A stretch of 41,688 nucleotides of DNA from Bacillus sp. JCM 19058 (GTDB lineage Bacteria > Bacillota > Bacilli > Bacillales_H > Bacillaceae_D): positions 1 to 41,688 of the forward strand of contig BAXO01000048.1 in assembly GCA_001310555.1 (NCBI GenBank), written 5' to 3'. Positions 1 through 8,447 of this stretch are shown piece after piece. The notes beneath the pieces were generated by a model, which saw only the letters and a list, made by a program, of their open reading frames with translations, did no database searches and was not told the DNA's origin. The stretch's first letter is position 1. Every line of letters starts with the position of its first letter. Made by a program: the position numbers and the translations under genes.

Positions 1-41
1 AATCCTCTGCTCTCCCGGCGAATCCTTCTGCTCTCCTGGCA
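1..41. repeat. Imperfect tandem duplication at the window edge
   Basis: Two adjacent copies of about 20 bases (1-20 and 21-41) share the core CTGCTCTCC and both start with AATCCT. They differ by one inserted T and a few substitutions. The repeat may continue to the left of the window. No function can be assigned. Confidence 0.5.
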
Positions 42-448
42 GATCACGTGAGAAATAAAACTTCAAAATTAGTCGCAACAACAGCTTAACGATAAAAAAA
101 GCTTGTACTCTCATAGTTACAACAGTGCTAAGAGGATTGACCACCAGCGTATTGTGCGCAAATGTAATCCGGGTTTCCTATTTAGTGTTCGTTGAAGCAA
201 TTAAATTCTTAAATAAATCGTCATCTGCGATTAGGAATTTACTTTACGTCACAATAAATAAAAGAGCATGATTATCACATCGATAAAATCAAGCTCTTTT
301 ACTCCAACTCCGAAGCTTAATGACGTTGGAGTCTACCTCAAAATTCAAGTAACTTATTTTAATTATTTACCGCAAGGCTCCCTTTCCATTGTTGCTTAGC
401 TTCCAAATAAAATCGGGGATATTGCAATTTGTTAGCCCTGTCACTTGG
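42..448. other. Non-coding flank beyond the trailer end of the I-C array
   Basis: No convincing gene is seen here. The stretch is AT-rich and contains two hairpins. One, at 260-300, is listed separately as a terminator. The other is an 8-bp inverted repeat ACTCCAAC (301-308) with GTTGGAGT (325-332). The region lies downstream of the array in the direction of pre-crRNA transcription (minus strand). Confidence 0.6.
250..300 (-). terminator. Likely terminator of the I-C pre-crRNA
   Basis: AAAAGAGC (260-267) pairs with GCTCTTTT (293-300), extended inward by TGATT pairing with AATCA. On the minus strand the stem is followed by a T-rich tail (TTTTATTTATTG). It lies about 150 bases past the last, oldest repeat of the array, where a long precursor crRNA would be expected to end. 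Confidence 0.55.
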
Positions 449-2546
449 ATTTCAATCCACGCACTCATATAGAGTGCGACTTTAGACAACTTAAATTCTT
501 CTACTCAATATAGTTTATTTCAATCCACGCACTCATATAGAGTGCGACAATTACAATAAATGTAATTAAATAAACCATTCCTAATTTCAATCCACGCACT
601 CATATAGAGTGCGACCAACGAGCGGATTTATGCAGGTTCGGAGTATCCAGAATTTCAATCCACGCACTCATATAGAGTGCGACAGAAATAGACCTAGACA
701 AAGCAGTAGAACTAATCATTTCAATCCACGCACTCATATAGAGTGCGACCTCCCCAATTCCCTACGCATTAAAGCGAGTTCCATATTTCAATCCACGCAC
801 TCATATAGAGTGCGACAATTACAACCGTTAAAACAATCATTGCAGTATCATTTCAATCCACGCACTCATATAGAGTGCGACCATGGCTTTTAGTAATTGT
901 TTGTAGGTTTTTATCTATTTCAATCCACGCACTCATATAGAGTGCGACGATGTGCTTAATGACAATTTATTTAGAGACTATGAATTTCAATCCACGCACT
1001 CATATAGAGTGCGACTCATTTGGCCTGTGTAGACCATATAAGCTGTTGTCATTTCAATCCACGCACTCATATAGAGTGCGACATATTATCGGTGAGGTCG
1101 GTTATGACCAGATATCGATTTCAATCCACGCACTCATATAGAGTGCGACGCTTGGTTGGTATCGACACCGCACAGGCGAAGCTATTTCAATCCACGCACT
1201 CATATAGAGTGCGACAGAAAGGGGTCAATAACATGGAAATGACGATCCATTTCAATCCACGCACTCATATAGAGTGCGACGGCATGTGTTCAAGTACCCA
1301 ATCCATCAACGATTATTTCAATCCACGCACTCATATAGAGTGCGACATGAGCGGAATTACAAAGTACAACGGTGGAGCTTGGATTTCAATCCACGCACTC
1401 ATATAGAGTGCGACTTGTTACTTAACATTTTTTTATCTAATAATGAAATAATTTCAATCCACGCACTCATATAGAGTGCGACAAACAAGCCTTTGAAAAA
1501 TCTGTCAAGCACGTTATATTTCAATCCACGCACTCATATAGAGTGCGACACGGCTTACGGAGGGGTGACAATTGCACTTGACGATTTCAATCCACGCACT
1601 CATATAGAGTGCGACAATTTATTAGCTTACGTTGCCAAAGACAGTAATGATTTCAATCCACGCACTCATATAGAGTGCGACCATTTTTGTATCTGGACTA
1701 CACCTATCCATTAAGATTTCAATCCACGCACTCATATAGAGTGCGACTTGCGCGTAGTCAAATTGTTCCTCGCTAACTATCTCTGATTTCAATCCACGCA
1801 CTCATATAGAGTGCGACTCTGTGCGAACCCTTCCATTACATTGAAATTACCATTTCAATCCACGCACTCATATAGAGTGCGACTATAGGCTATGCAAATG
1901 CGGATTGTCCTGATTAACAATTTCAATCCACGCACTCATATAGAGTGCGACGGAAGTGATTGACCGATACCAAGAGATACGTAAAATTTCAATCCACGCA
2001 CTCATATAGAGTGCGACAACGTGGAAAATACGAACAGCCGATGACCAACATATTTCAATCCACGCACTCATATAGAGTGCGACTGTTTCTTCGATAGCTG
2101 TCCACGTCTCAAATCGGAATTTCAATCCACGCACTCATATAGAGTGCGACCGCATGGCTCGAAGCAAACGAGAGGTTTGTAAAATTTCAATCCACGCACT
2201 CATATAGAGTGCGACCTGGAATGACATACCCACCGTCTTGACCTTCGTATTTCAATCCACGCACTCATATAGAGTGCGACGAAATGACTTACGGCAAGCA
2301 TCGTGATACGGTCGCATTTCAATCCACGCACTCATATAGAGTGCGACTATAGACGCTGCGTATTTATTAATCGATTTTTTATTTCAATCCACGCACTCAT
2401 ATAGAGTGCGACATTAAGCGAACGGGATTTATTCCTGTACAGTCTAATTTCAATCCACGCACTCATATAGAGTGCGACTAGAGTTAGAATTAGCCCTTGT
2501 ACAACGTAATTTTAATTTCAATCCACGCACTCATATAGAGTGCGAC
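449..2546 (-). CRISPR. Type I-C CRISPR array, 32 repeats and 31 spacers
   Basis: A 32-base repeat recurs 32 times, first copy 449-480, last copy 2515-2546. On the plus strand it reads ATTTCAATCCACGCACTC then ATATAGAGTGCGAC; the crRNA-sense strand is the complement, starting GTCGCACTCTATATGAGTGC and ending GTGGATTGAAAT, the type I-C form of B. halodurans. CACTC and GAGTG form the stem cut next to by Cas5c, leaving the 11-nt handle UGGAUUGAAAU. Spacers are 33 to 38 nt and all different by eye. Every repeat I checked is identical, including the trailer-end one at 449, so the array has not visibly decayed. The leader is at the 2547 side, so the newest spacers are at high coordinates and the array is transcribed right to left, the same direction as the cas genes. 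Confidence 0.98.
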
Positions 2547-2725
2547 AGCGAATTTCGTTTAAAAATGTAGAAATATACAAAGATTTTAATTAAAATTCGC
2601 GATTCACATCCATATTAAGGGTTAATTGGATATATTTACATGTTTAATAAACGAAAAGTTATTGTTTTTCAGTGCGAATCTCATTAGAAAATAATGTGAG
2701 CTTTGGGTTCGCACTTACATCAATA
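2547..2725 (-). promoter_or_regulatory. CRISPR leader with two inverted repeats
   Basis: This AT-rich stretch lies between the cas2 stop and the first repeat and should hold the pre-crRNA promoter and the signals for spacer integration. GCGAATTT (2548-2555) is repeated inverted as AAATTCGC (2593-2600). AGTGCGAA (2671-2678) is repeated inverted as TTCGCACT (2708-2715), with further pairing CTCATTA/TAATGTGAG inside. Neither stem has a T tail on either strand, so they are not obvious terminators. A TATATT-like -10 is present on the minus strand near 2570, but no strong -35 was found. Confidence 0.75.
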
Positions 2726-3025
2726 TTAAAAGATCAAAGGCTCCTCTAGATCAACAGATTCTCTTGCTCCAACATGCTCGACCTTATTTTTGTAATTTTC
2801 CCCCAACCGATATAATCGAAGGCTGTCTTGTGATTGATCGATCGTATCAGTTAGTTCAATCTTCAATGAAGAATATTGAGTTGAATCTACTATACATTCG
2901 AAGACAGAGTTCTGAACTCTTTGTCCATAGTTTTGACAAATTTTCGCAACTTTTCTTAACCGCTTTTGCCCTACTGGGTTAGTTGTACTCACATCATAAG
3001 TTATTAAAACTAACAAAATATTCAC
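2726..3025 (-). CDS. cas2: CRISPR-associated endoribonuclease Cas2 (type I-C)
   Basis: Cas2 forms the spacer-integration complex with Cas1, bridging two Cas1 dimers. The protein is 99 residues, close to the usual 90-100. It starts with the typical first ferredoxin-fold strand LVLITYDVST, whose Asp is the conserved metal-site residue, and continues with RLRKVAKICQNYGQRVQNSV. The reading frame is intact. The start is GTG at 3023-3025, directly after the cas1 stop TAG (3026-3028), so the two are translationally coupled. It is the last gene before the leader and array, the normal position in I-C loci. Confidence 0.95.
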   Translation of the reverse strand: MNILLVLITYDVSTTNPVGQKRLRKVAKICQNYGQRVQNSVFECIVDSTQYSSLKIELTDTIDQSQDSLRLYRLGENYKNKVEHVGARESVDLEEPLIF

Positions 3026-4055
3026 CTACTTCCATAAAAATGGAGGGTATTCATCTAGATCGTTACGCAAAAATCGGGCTAACAACATTGCTTGAACATG
3101 TGGGACAAGTCCCCATGTGATTTTGTCACCTAGATATGGGTGTTTTATTTTTTCTTGTTTCTTATTTTGCCAGGCAGTTAAGAATTTTTTTTCTCGCCTC
3201 ATCAGACAGAATGACAGCACCGTTTTCTTTTTTTATAAAGTCACCCTTTTTCACTACTTTTTTATTTATTAATGATAATACGAATTTATCAGCAAATACA
3301 CCTCTTAGTTCTTCCATAACATCTAAAGCAAGAGAAGCCCTTCCTGGACGATCACGATGTAAAAATCCGACATAAGCATCAAGTCCTACCCCTTCTAAAG
3401 CTGATGCTGTATCATTAGCCAATAAAGTATAAGCAAAGGATAGTAAAGCATTTACATTATCTAATGGGGGCCTTCTCGACCGTCCTTTGAAATAAAAGTG
3501 CTCCTTTTGCTGTAAAATCATTTGATTAAAAACCTTATTGTAGCTAATAGCCGCTTGCCTTCTAATCCCCTAAGCCTCTCTAGCTCGTTACATTCCCTCA
3601 CATCTAAAAGAATAGAAGTTAAATGTTGTGAAATTTCTTTGAATGAGGAGACATCGATACGTAGAGGATAATCCCTTGTCATTCTTTCAATACACCACTT
3701 GTTATTATAGATTTTACCAACAATAAAATTACGGGCTATTTGGGCCGACTCTCCCTCATCGTCTGAGAGGCGGTATTGCTTTTTTTCTCAACACGACATT
3801 CCCTTTGCTTTTGCCAATTACCCTTGCAAGAAATCTGCCGCTCATTGTAAAAAAAAGCAATTGATATATTACGTTCAGCACAATACCCCATTAAAGCTGG
3901 ACTCGCACCAGTATAACCAAATGTCACAATAGACTCTAAGTTGTGCAACGGTAGTCTTCCTATCGCTTCTTGCTCTTTAAGTAGAACAACGTTACTTCCG
4001 TCTAACGACAGATATACGTCTGATTGATGAACAACGTATTCAAAAGCTTTTTCAT
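3026..4055 (-). CDS. cas1: CRISPR-associated integrase Cas1 (type I-C), frameshifted in this sequence
   Basis: Cas1 is the integrase that inserts new spacers at the leader-repeat junction. The span fits about 343 residues, the family length, but needs several one-base corrections (near 4015, 3830, 3790 in an A run, 3545 and 3200). Recognisable pieces in order are the start MKKLLNTLF, the segment [20 protein letters not shown], and the catalytic helix region [20 protein letters not shown] with the conserved His and acidic residues. The C-terminus is [14 protein letters not shown] chose ATG at 4053-4055 because it overlaps the cas4 stop as ATGA and gives the usual Cas1c N-terminus. The frame breaks fall in homopolymers and are probably sequence errors; if real, adaptation would be lost. 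Confidence 0.9.
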
Positions 4056-4712
4056 TCCGATATTTTCCCTTCAATGTAACGTTTCACCGATCGTTTATCC
4101 ATTAAATTTGGTAAACAAATGTTTTGAAGTGAGCAGTTTTTGCAATAAGCACCTGTTTTTACTTTAGGCGTATGCCTACGCTGATAATAATGATACATCT
4201 CTTTCACTACAGTGCGAACTTTTTTCTTTAACTCCTTTGTTAACGGAACCTCGACTCGATGTTGTATTTCATTATAAAACATATAGCCAACTTCTACTTC
4301 ACAGAACAGCATTTCTTCTAAACACAGTGCTTGAGTTGTTAGCTGTAAAAGATCTGAATCGTCCTTTTTTTGGTTTTCCACGTTTATATTCGATTGGATA
4401 AGGTAGATATTTCCCTTCTAAACCAATAACTTCGACCCCTCGTTCATCTTTAATAAATTCAACAACATCGCAAATTCCTGTTATTCTCAGTTCGTTTGAC
4501 TTTATGGGCATAGCGCGGACGATAAGTTTATCGCCGCGCTTTTCTCTAATCGTCGTATCATCAGCTTTTCGGTGAAGATGCTGCCCCTCTATTGTTCTCA
4601 CATTTTCTTCCCATTGCTGTTCTATATGAATCAAAGCCCATTGACGCTTGCAAAATTGAAAGTGTTGAATCCCAGATAACATTAAATAATTATCTTCTTC
4701 ATTAAACGCCAT
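4052..4712 (-). CDS. cas4: CRISPR-associated exonuclease Cas4 (type I-C), one frameshift
   Basis: Cas4 is an Fe-S, RecB-like nuclease that trims prespacers and selects those with the right PAM; in I-C it works with Cas1-Cas2. The N-terminal Cys is in GIQHFQFCKRQWALIH, the RecB motif is PIEYKRGKPKK, the motif-III-like helix is LLQLTTQALCLEEM, and the C-terminal Cys cluster is GAYCKNCSLQNICLP, giving the expected four-Cys cluster. One frameshift lies in an A-rich run near 4375. The start is taken as ATG 4710-4712, five bases behind a GAGGT, overlapping the end of cas7. The cas4 stop overlaps the cas1 start. Confidence 0.93.
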
Positions 4713-5562
4713 CAATGACCTCGACATTCAAACCATCTAACTCATCTATTTTGACCGTGTAGTCTCCAAATTCTTTTGGCCTGTCAACATTCTTTTCAAC
4801 TTTTAGTAAACGATGAACTTTAGCAGATGAATATTGACCAAGCTTGGACTGATGATTCCACCAACATACTTTATGAACTTCCATGCTCCTTCAGGGCGGG
4901 CAGAAGATGCGTCGTTTTCAAACAATGTAACGAGAGTTTCTTTAATTTTTTTTGCATCATCATTAGAAAAGCCAGTTTTTTTCTGCTAGTTGAGTGTTGA
5001 TGCTTCCATAAAAAACATACACTCCAAAGTCAACCCGATGTTTCATGCCCATCGTATCTGAACCCTTTTCCTTTCCTGATTCAGAATTGACGCTTTTCGT
5101 AATCTGTGTACTCGTAATACTAATTGGATCAACGCTCGTTGCTGTATGAATAGATACCGGTCCTCGGATACCGACTGAAACCCCTTTATTTCCCGAACCT
5201 TTAAAGGCGAAAACCTGTCCGAAACTTCTGACGTCGTACCACTCCTTGCAAGCAAGAACAGCAAATTGCTCACTTGATCCATTCTTTGTTTTTAATATTT
5301 TCTCTAACTCAGGATGAGCCTCAGCCCGTTCTTTTAAACTTTTAAACTGATCAATTTTTCGATCATTCGATTGAACAAACACTGATTCTTCCATATCTAA
5401 AAGCCGGTTTCTGATTTTCCTTTTAATTGCCACATCTGAAATTTCGCCATAACCATCATAATTTTGTCTTGGGCGATTTCCATTTAACGGGTCACCGTTT
5501 GGATTAGCTTTTGTTACTGAAATTACAACTGCAAAATCAATTTTGTGATCTAATGGATTCAT
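4702..5562 (-). CDS. cas7: Cascade backbone subunit Cas7 (Csd2, type I-C), frameshifted near the 3' end
   Basis: Cas7 polymerises along the crRNA spacer and forms the backbone of the I-C interference complex. The N-terminus shows ISVTKANPNGDPLNGNRPRQ, the first RRM strand and loop of Csd2. The centre has GIRGPVSIHTATSVDPI and the C-terminal half GSDTMGMKHRVDFGVYV, all typical of this family. About 285 residues are implied once breaks near 4965 and 4885 are bridged. The ATG at 5560-5562 overlaps the cas8c stop as ATGA, behind GGAGG. Cas7 is the subunit that makes every sixth crRNA position flip out, relevant to the regulatory RNA found upstream. Confidence 0.95.
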
Positions 5563-7489
5563 TCTTTACTTCCTCCTTCTTGATTTGTGCTTTCTTCACC
5601 TTTTATAATTTCCTTTTTTTGATAGAGTTCTTGGCGTTGACTTGAGAAACCTAATAAATATTTTCCAGTTAGCGGTTCGTTACAAAAATCATTAAAATGA
5701 AACCGTGACAAAACCTCATCGATCATTTTTGTATAATACGTTGCTCTTGCCCCTTGTCGAACTAGATAAGGCTGTATTGCCTCTTGAATCGTTTTCCACG
5801 TTCGTTCTGGGTGCATCGAGAATGCAGTCATATAACGGGTGGCATTTGTTGCACGAGACTCTTTGGAATCTAAAGCGTTCCTCTCAAATACATCAGCAAT
5901 CGCTAAAAGGCGCCCAAATAAGTAACTTCGATCCGAATTGTCTTTATCTAAAGCCACACCAGATCCCTCCTTTTTATTAACTAATGCACATGTAACACTA
6001 AGTGTTTTTTTCCCATTCCCATCTTTCCATTGCTGTTGGTTTTGACGCCCGTTGAATAGCATTTCTTAATATATCAGTTGGAACTTCTTGCCCATCAACA
6101 ATACAAGGGAATATTCGTTCGATTAATCCTTTAATTAGTTTTTCATCTGCTTTTGCTCCATAAGCCGCAAAAGCAATATCCTTTGGTGAAGGTGCTCCTA
6201 AGAATGGCAAAGTAGCTCCTTGTTTACTCTTTCGATAGCGATGCTGCCATACACAGGTAGAGTGCCATTGTTTTAACCTAGATAAATAAAGCTCTTTATT
6301 GAGATTACGATAATACAATACCGCTAAGCGCCCTGTTGTAGCAGAATCGATAATCAAGATATTGACATCATCATCCAAATCTAAATTACTACCATAACCG
6401 TCAATTGCCTTAGCCACCCTTTGAGAAAAATTTACATGTGTATAGGATTTCACAACTTTCTCTTCTTCGGGCTCAGCGGGAGCATCCCATTTCGAAAAAA
6501 ATATCGAAACTATCGTCAGTTGGCTCGGGAACTTCAATTTTCTTATTTGCCCAGACAAGAAAAACACGTTGAGCGACAATCTTTCCTTGGTAGTTAATTA
6601 ACCATTTCAAGGCATTATGAGCTTTTTGTGAAACATCGTAGCTAATATTTGCAGCCTCGTTACTTTTGTTAAATCGTCCTCTATATGTAAAACCTTTCTC
6701 ATCATTGGCTGAAATGAGCTTCGCTTTATCAGCGGCATTTCTAATTTTATTTGCATGTCTCTCAGTCCTCGGTAGGACAGTTCCTGTTACATAGCAATAG
6801 TCCTCATCGCTCAATAACCGCTCATAATACCGGATAAAAGAATCATAGAGCTCCGTATCCCTCCAAACTACTTTTAATATATCTTTGGGAGAATAGACAT
6901 TAAAACGAATGAATGCGCTTTCTTGACCTCCTGTGACTGCACTAAAAATTGGTGGTTTATCACCGTGTAGTAGCCTATATTTATCATCCCATTTAGAAAT
7001 AAGTTGTGCTTCTTCATCTAAAAATAAAACTCTTTCATTGACTAAATCCTTTATTAACTGACCTTTACTTAAATACTGATAAATACTTTTAATCTTCCAA
7101 TGCCCAAATGGCGACTCTGTCCATTCCTTTAGTTGATTAATATATGATGAAAATGTCTCTTTGTTGCTTTTAATATTTCCTCCGTAGGCAACAAAATCTC
7201 CAGCAACGTAGCTTAGTTTGTCATGAAGAGGGTAAGGAGCAACTTTTGAACCGGCACGGCTTGCGGAATCCTCGGTGCACGGGATTAATGTATTTGCGTC
7301 ACTTTTATCAATGACAATTGCCGAGTGGAACGCACCTTCCTCTGTAATATTTACTTCAATGTGAGCGTTTTGCGTCGTGTGAGATATGGGTATAAGGGTG
7401 TATTCTTTATCATAATGAGTTTTTTCAATAACACCGATTCGGCTAAGGTTTGATTGGTACGTCTGATATAAGTTGTACAACCAACTCAT
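5559..7489 (-). CDS. cas8c: Cascade large subunit Cas8c (Csd1), two frameshifts
   Basis: Cas8c recognises the TTC PAM and recruits Cas3 in the I-C effector. Bridging breaks near 6490 and 6030 gives about 640 residues, a usual Csd1 length. The N-terminus is [19 protein letters not shown], and further conserved stretches are [28 protein letters not shown] and [19 protein letters not shown]. In I-C loci the small subunit Cas11c is made from an internal start within cas8c, so the 3' part (about 5559-6060) probably also encodes Cas11c; I did not pin its start. The start ATG at 7487-7489 overlaps the cas5 stop and follows GGAGGTGAA. Confidence 0.95.
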
Positions 7490-8209
7490 TTATTCACCTC
7501 CTTATCCATTTCTTCAAGCAGCTCTTTAGCTGATTGAACATTTGATTGGTCAAAATACTTCGGTTCCATGTCAGCCACTTTCCGAACGAGTGTACACTGC
7601 TCTGGTCGAATGAACTCAATGACTCCATCCTTCATGACTGGATTCCAGAGCCGCACTTCCATCTCCTTACGCCCGATTTCATCTGGATAATTAAGGCCAT
7701 GAACCATTGTTCCCAAATGAATTTCGCCATCATAGCCATCATAAAACCCTTCACCTTCCCCGAAACGGCACGGCTCCACATACCCTTGGCATTCCCTAGC
7801 ACCTAAAAAAATGTCTCTTCGTCCTCCAGCTTTAAGCGAACGCTTCATAATACTGTGATGCTTCGCTTCAATCCGATCAAAAGCTAGATCGGGCCGATTC
7901 ATATTGAATTCAAAATGAGCAGCAACCTGATAACAAGGTTTTTTTTAAATACGTATAGTTTGCTAACGTGTTACCTCCACCATATTCTATTGGGCGAATT
8001 CCTTTTGACTCCATTTTAATCGGATTCATCACTCGAATTTTATCCACGACAATATAAATGGTCGGCTTCCAATAAATGGATTCTACTATTCCTTTTATAG
8101 ATTGATAGGTTGGGACACTATAGGTTAATTTTTCTCCACCTAGTTTCATAAGTGGATCAGTGAATAGTCCATATTCACCCCATAAACTGAACTCTATGGA
8201 ATTTTTCAA
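7486..8209 (-). CDS. cas5c: Cas5c (Cas5d), the pre-crRNA processing nuclease of type I-C, one frameshift
   Basis: In type I-C, Cas6 is absent and Cas5c cuts the repeat RNA, leaving the 11-nt 5' handle, then stays in Cascade. The span corresponds to about 240 residues, the family length. The N-terminus has [19 protein letters not shown] and the Tyr-containing SIYWKPTI; the catalytic neighbourhood downstream is [20 protein letters not shown], with the Lys-His pair expected at the active site. The frame breaks in a T run near 7940. The start is most likely TTG at 8207-8209, eight bases behind a perfect AAGGAGG (8218-8224); the GTG at 8216-8218 overlaps that Shine-Dalgarno. It is the first gene of the effector operon and lies directly behind the promoter targeted by the CreR-like RNA. 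Confidence 0.93.
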
Positions 8210-8251
8210 AATAAACACCTCCTTAATTCCTATTTTTTTTCCGATGATTCA

Positions 8252-8281
8252 ATCTTATCAAATCCTTTCATTAGGAGTCAA
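8252..8281 (-). promoter_or_regulatory. Promoter of the cas5-cas8c-cas7-cas4-cas1-cas2 operon
   Basis: On the minus strand TTGACT (8276-8281) and TAAGAT (8252-8257) are separated by 18 bases, a good sigma-A promoter. Transcription should start near 8245, about 20 bases before the cas5 Shine-Dalgarno. The -35 box lies inside the protospacer addressed by the CreR-like RNA at 8335-8420. No other good promoter was found inside the operon, whose genes mostly overlap by ATGA. Confidence 0.7.
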
Positions 8282-8304
8282 TGAAGAATAATACGTTATA
8301 TGAA
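8268..8304 (-). promoter_or_regulatory. Self-target site of the CreR-like RNA: TTC PAM plus protospacer over the cas promoter
   Basis: Read on the minus strand, TTC (8304-8302) is followed by ATATAACGTATTATTC (8301-8286). The pseudo-spacer starting at 8364 reads ATATAGCGTATTATTC. Fifteen of 16 positions agree and the exception is position 6. Beyond position 16 agreement drops to chance level. A full-length protospacer would run to about 8268 and cover the operon -35 box at 8276-8281. TTC on the non-target strand is the known type I-C PAM. Confidence 0.85.
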
Positions 8305-8319
8305 TTTGCTTTATCATTA

Positions 8320-8328
8320 TGATATAAT
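8320..8328 (+). promoter_or_regulatory. Extended -10 promoter of the CreR-like RNA
   Basis: TGATATAAT at 8320-8328 is a perfect extended -10 element. It predicts transcription start near 8335, just at the beginning of the degenerate repeat stem. There is no good -35 at the proper distance, which is common with extended -10 promoters. The -35 zone (about 8300-8305) coincides with the PAM of the self-target, so Cascade bound there could also affect this promoter. Confidence 0.65.
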
Positions 8329-8334
8329 AAGTTG

Positions 8335-8420
8335 TCACTTTTTAAGAAAGTGTGGATTGAAAAATATAGCGTATTATTCGTGTTAGAAGCCTATCTTTAT
8401 TTCAAAAGCTAGGCTTTTAA
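8335..8420 (+). ncRNA. CreR-like Cas-regulating RNA (degenerate I-C repeat plus pseudo-spacer)
   Basis: The sequence 8331-8363 is a degenerate I-C repeat: the stem is replaced by CACTTT/AAAGTG around the loop TTAAG, while the handle TGGATTGAAA (8353-8362) is intact and only its last base is changed. A pseudo-spacer starts at 8364 with ATATAGCGTATTATTC, matching the cas5 operon promoter next to a TTC PAM (see 8268-8304). There is no second repeat; instead the transcript runs into hairpins formed by GAAGCCTA (8386-8393) with TAGGCTTT (8410-8417), or AAAAGC with GCTTTT, followed by T-rich sequence. It is divergent from the cas5 operon and convergent with cas3. The layout fits known CreR RNAs of type I systems, which guide the effector to silence its own promoter because pairing is limited to the seed side. 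The role here is inferred; transcription is untested. Confidence 0.8.
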
Positions 8421-8447
8421 CTTTTGGAGGCTAATATAAGAGTGACC

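Noticed and set aside
609..1714. Several plus-strand open frames of 63-128 residues with repeated FNPRTHIECD or FQSTHSYRVR
   Set aside because: They are translations of the CRISPR repeat in different frames, not proteins.
1883..2134. Minus-strand open frame with repeated VALYMSAWIEI
   Set aside because: The same repeat read on the other strand.
2671..2715. Hairpin after cas2 as a terminator of the cas operon
   Set aside because: No T tract follows on either strand; kept only as a leader inverted repeat.
8306..8328. TTGCTT as -35 box for the CreR-like RNA
   Set aside because: The spacing to TATAAT is only 11 bases; the extended -10 explains the promoter better.
8286..8379. The match between 8286-8301 and 8364-8379 as a simple inverted repeat operator or hairpin
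   Set aside because: The predicted RNA starts at about 8335, so it would not contain both arms, and a plain inverted repeat would not explain the crRNA-like handle in front of one arm, the TTC next to the other, or the position-6 mismatch. Still worth keeping as the main alternative.
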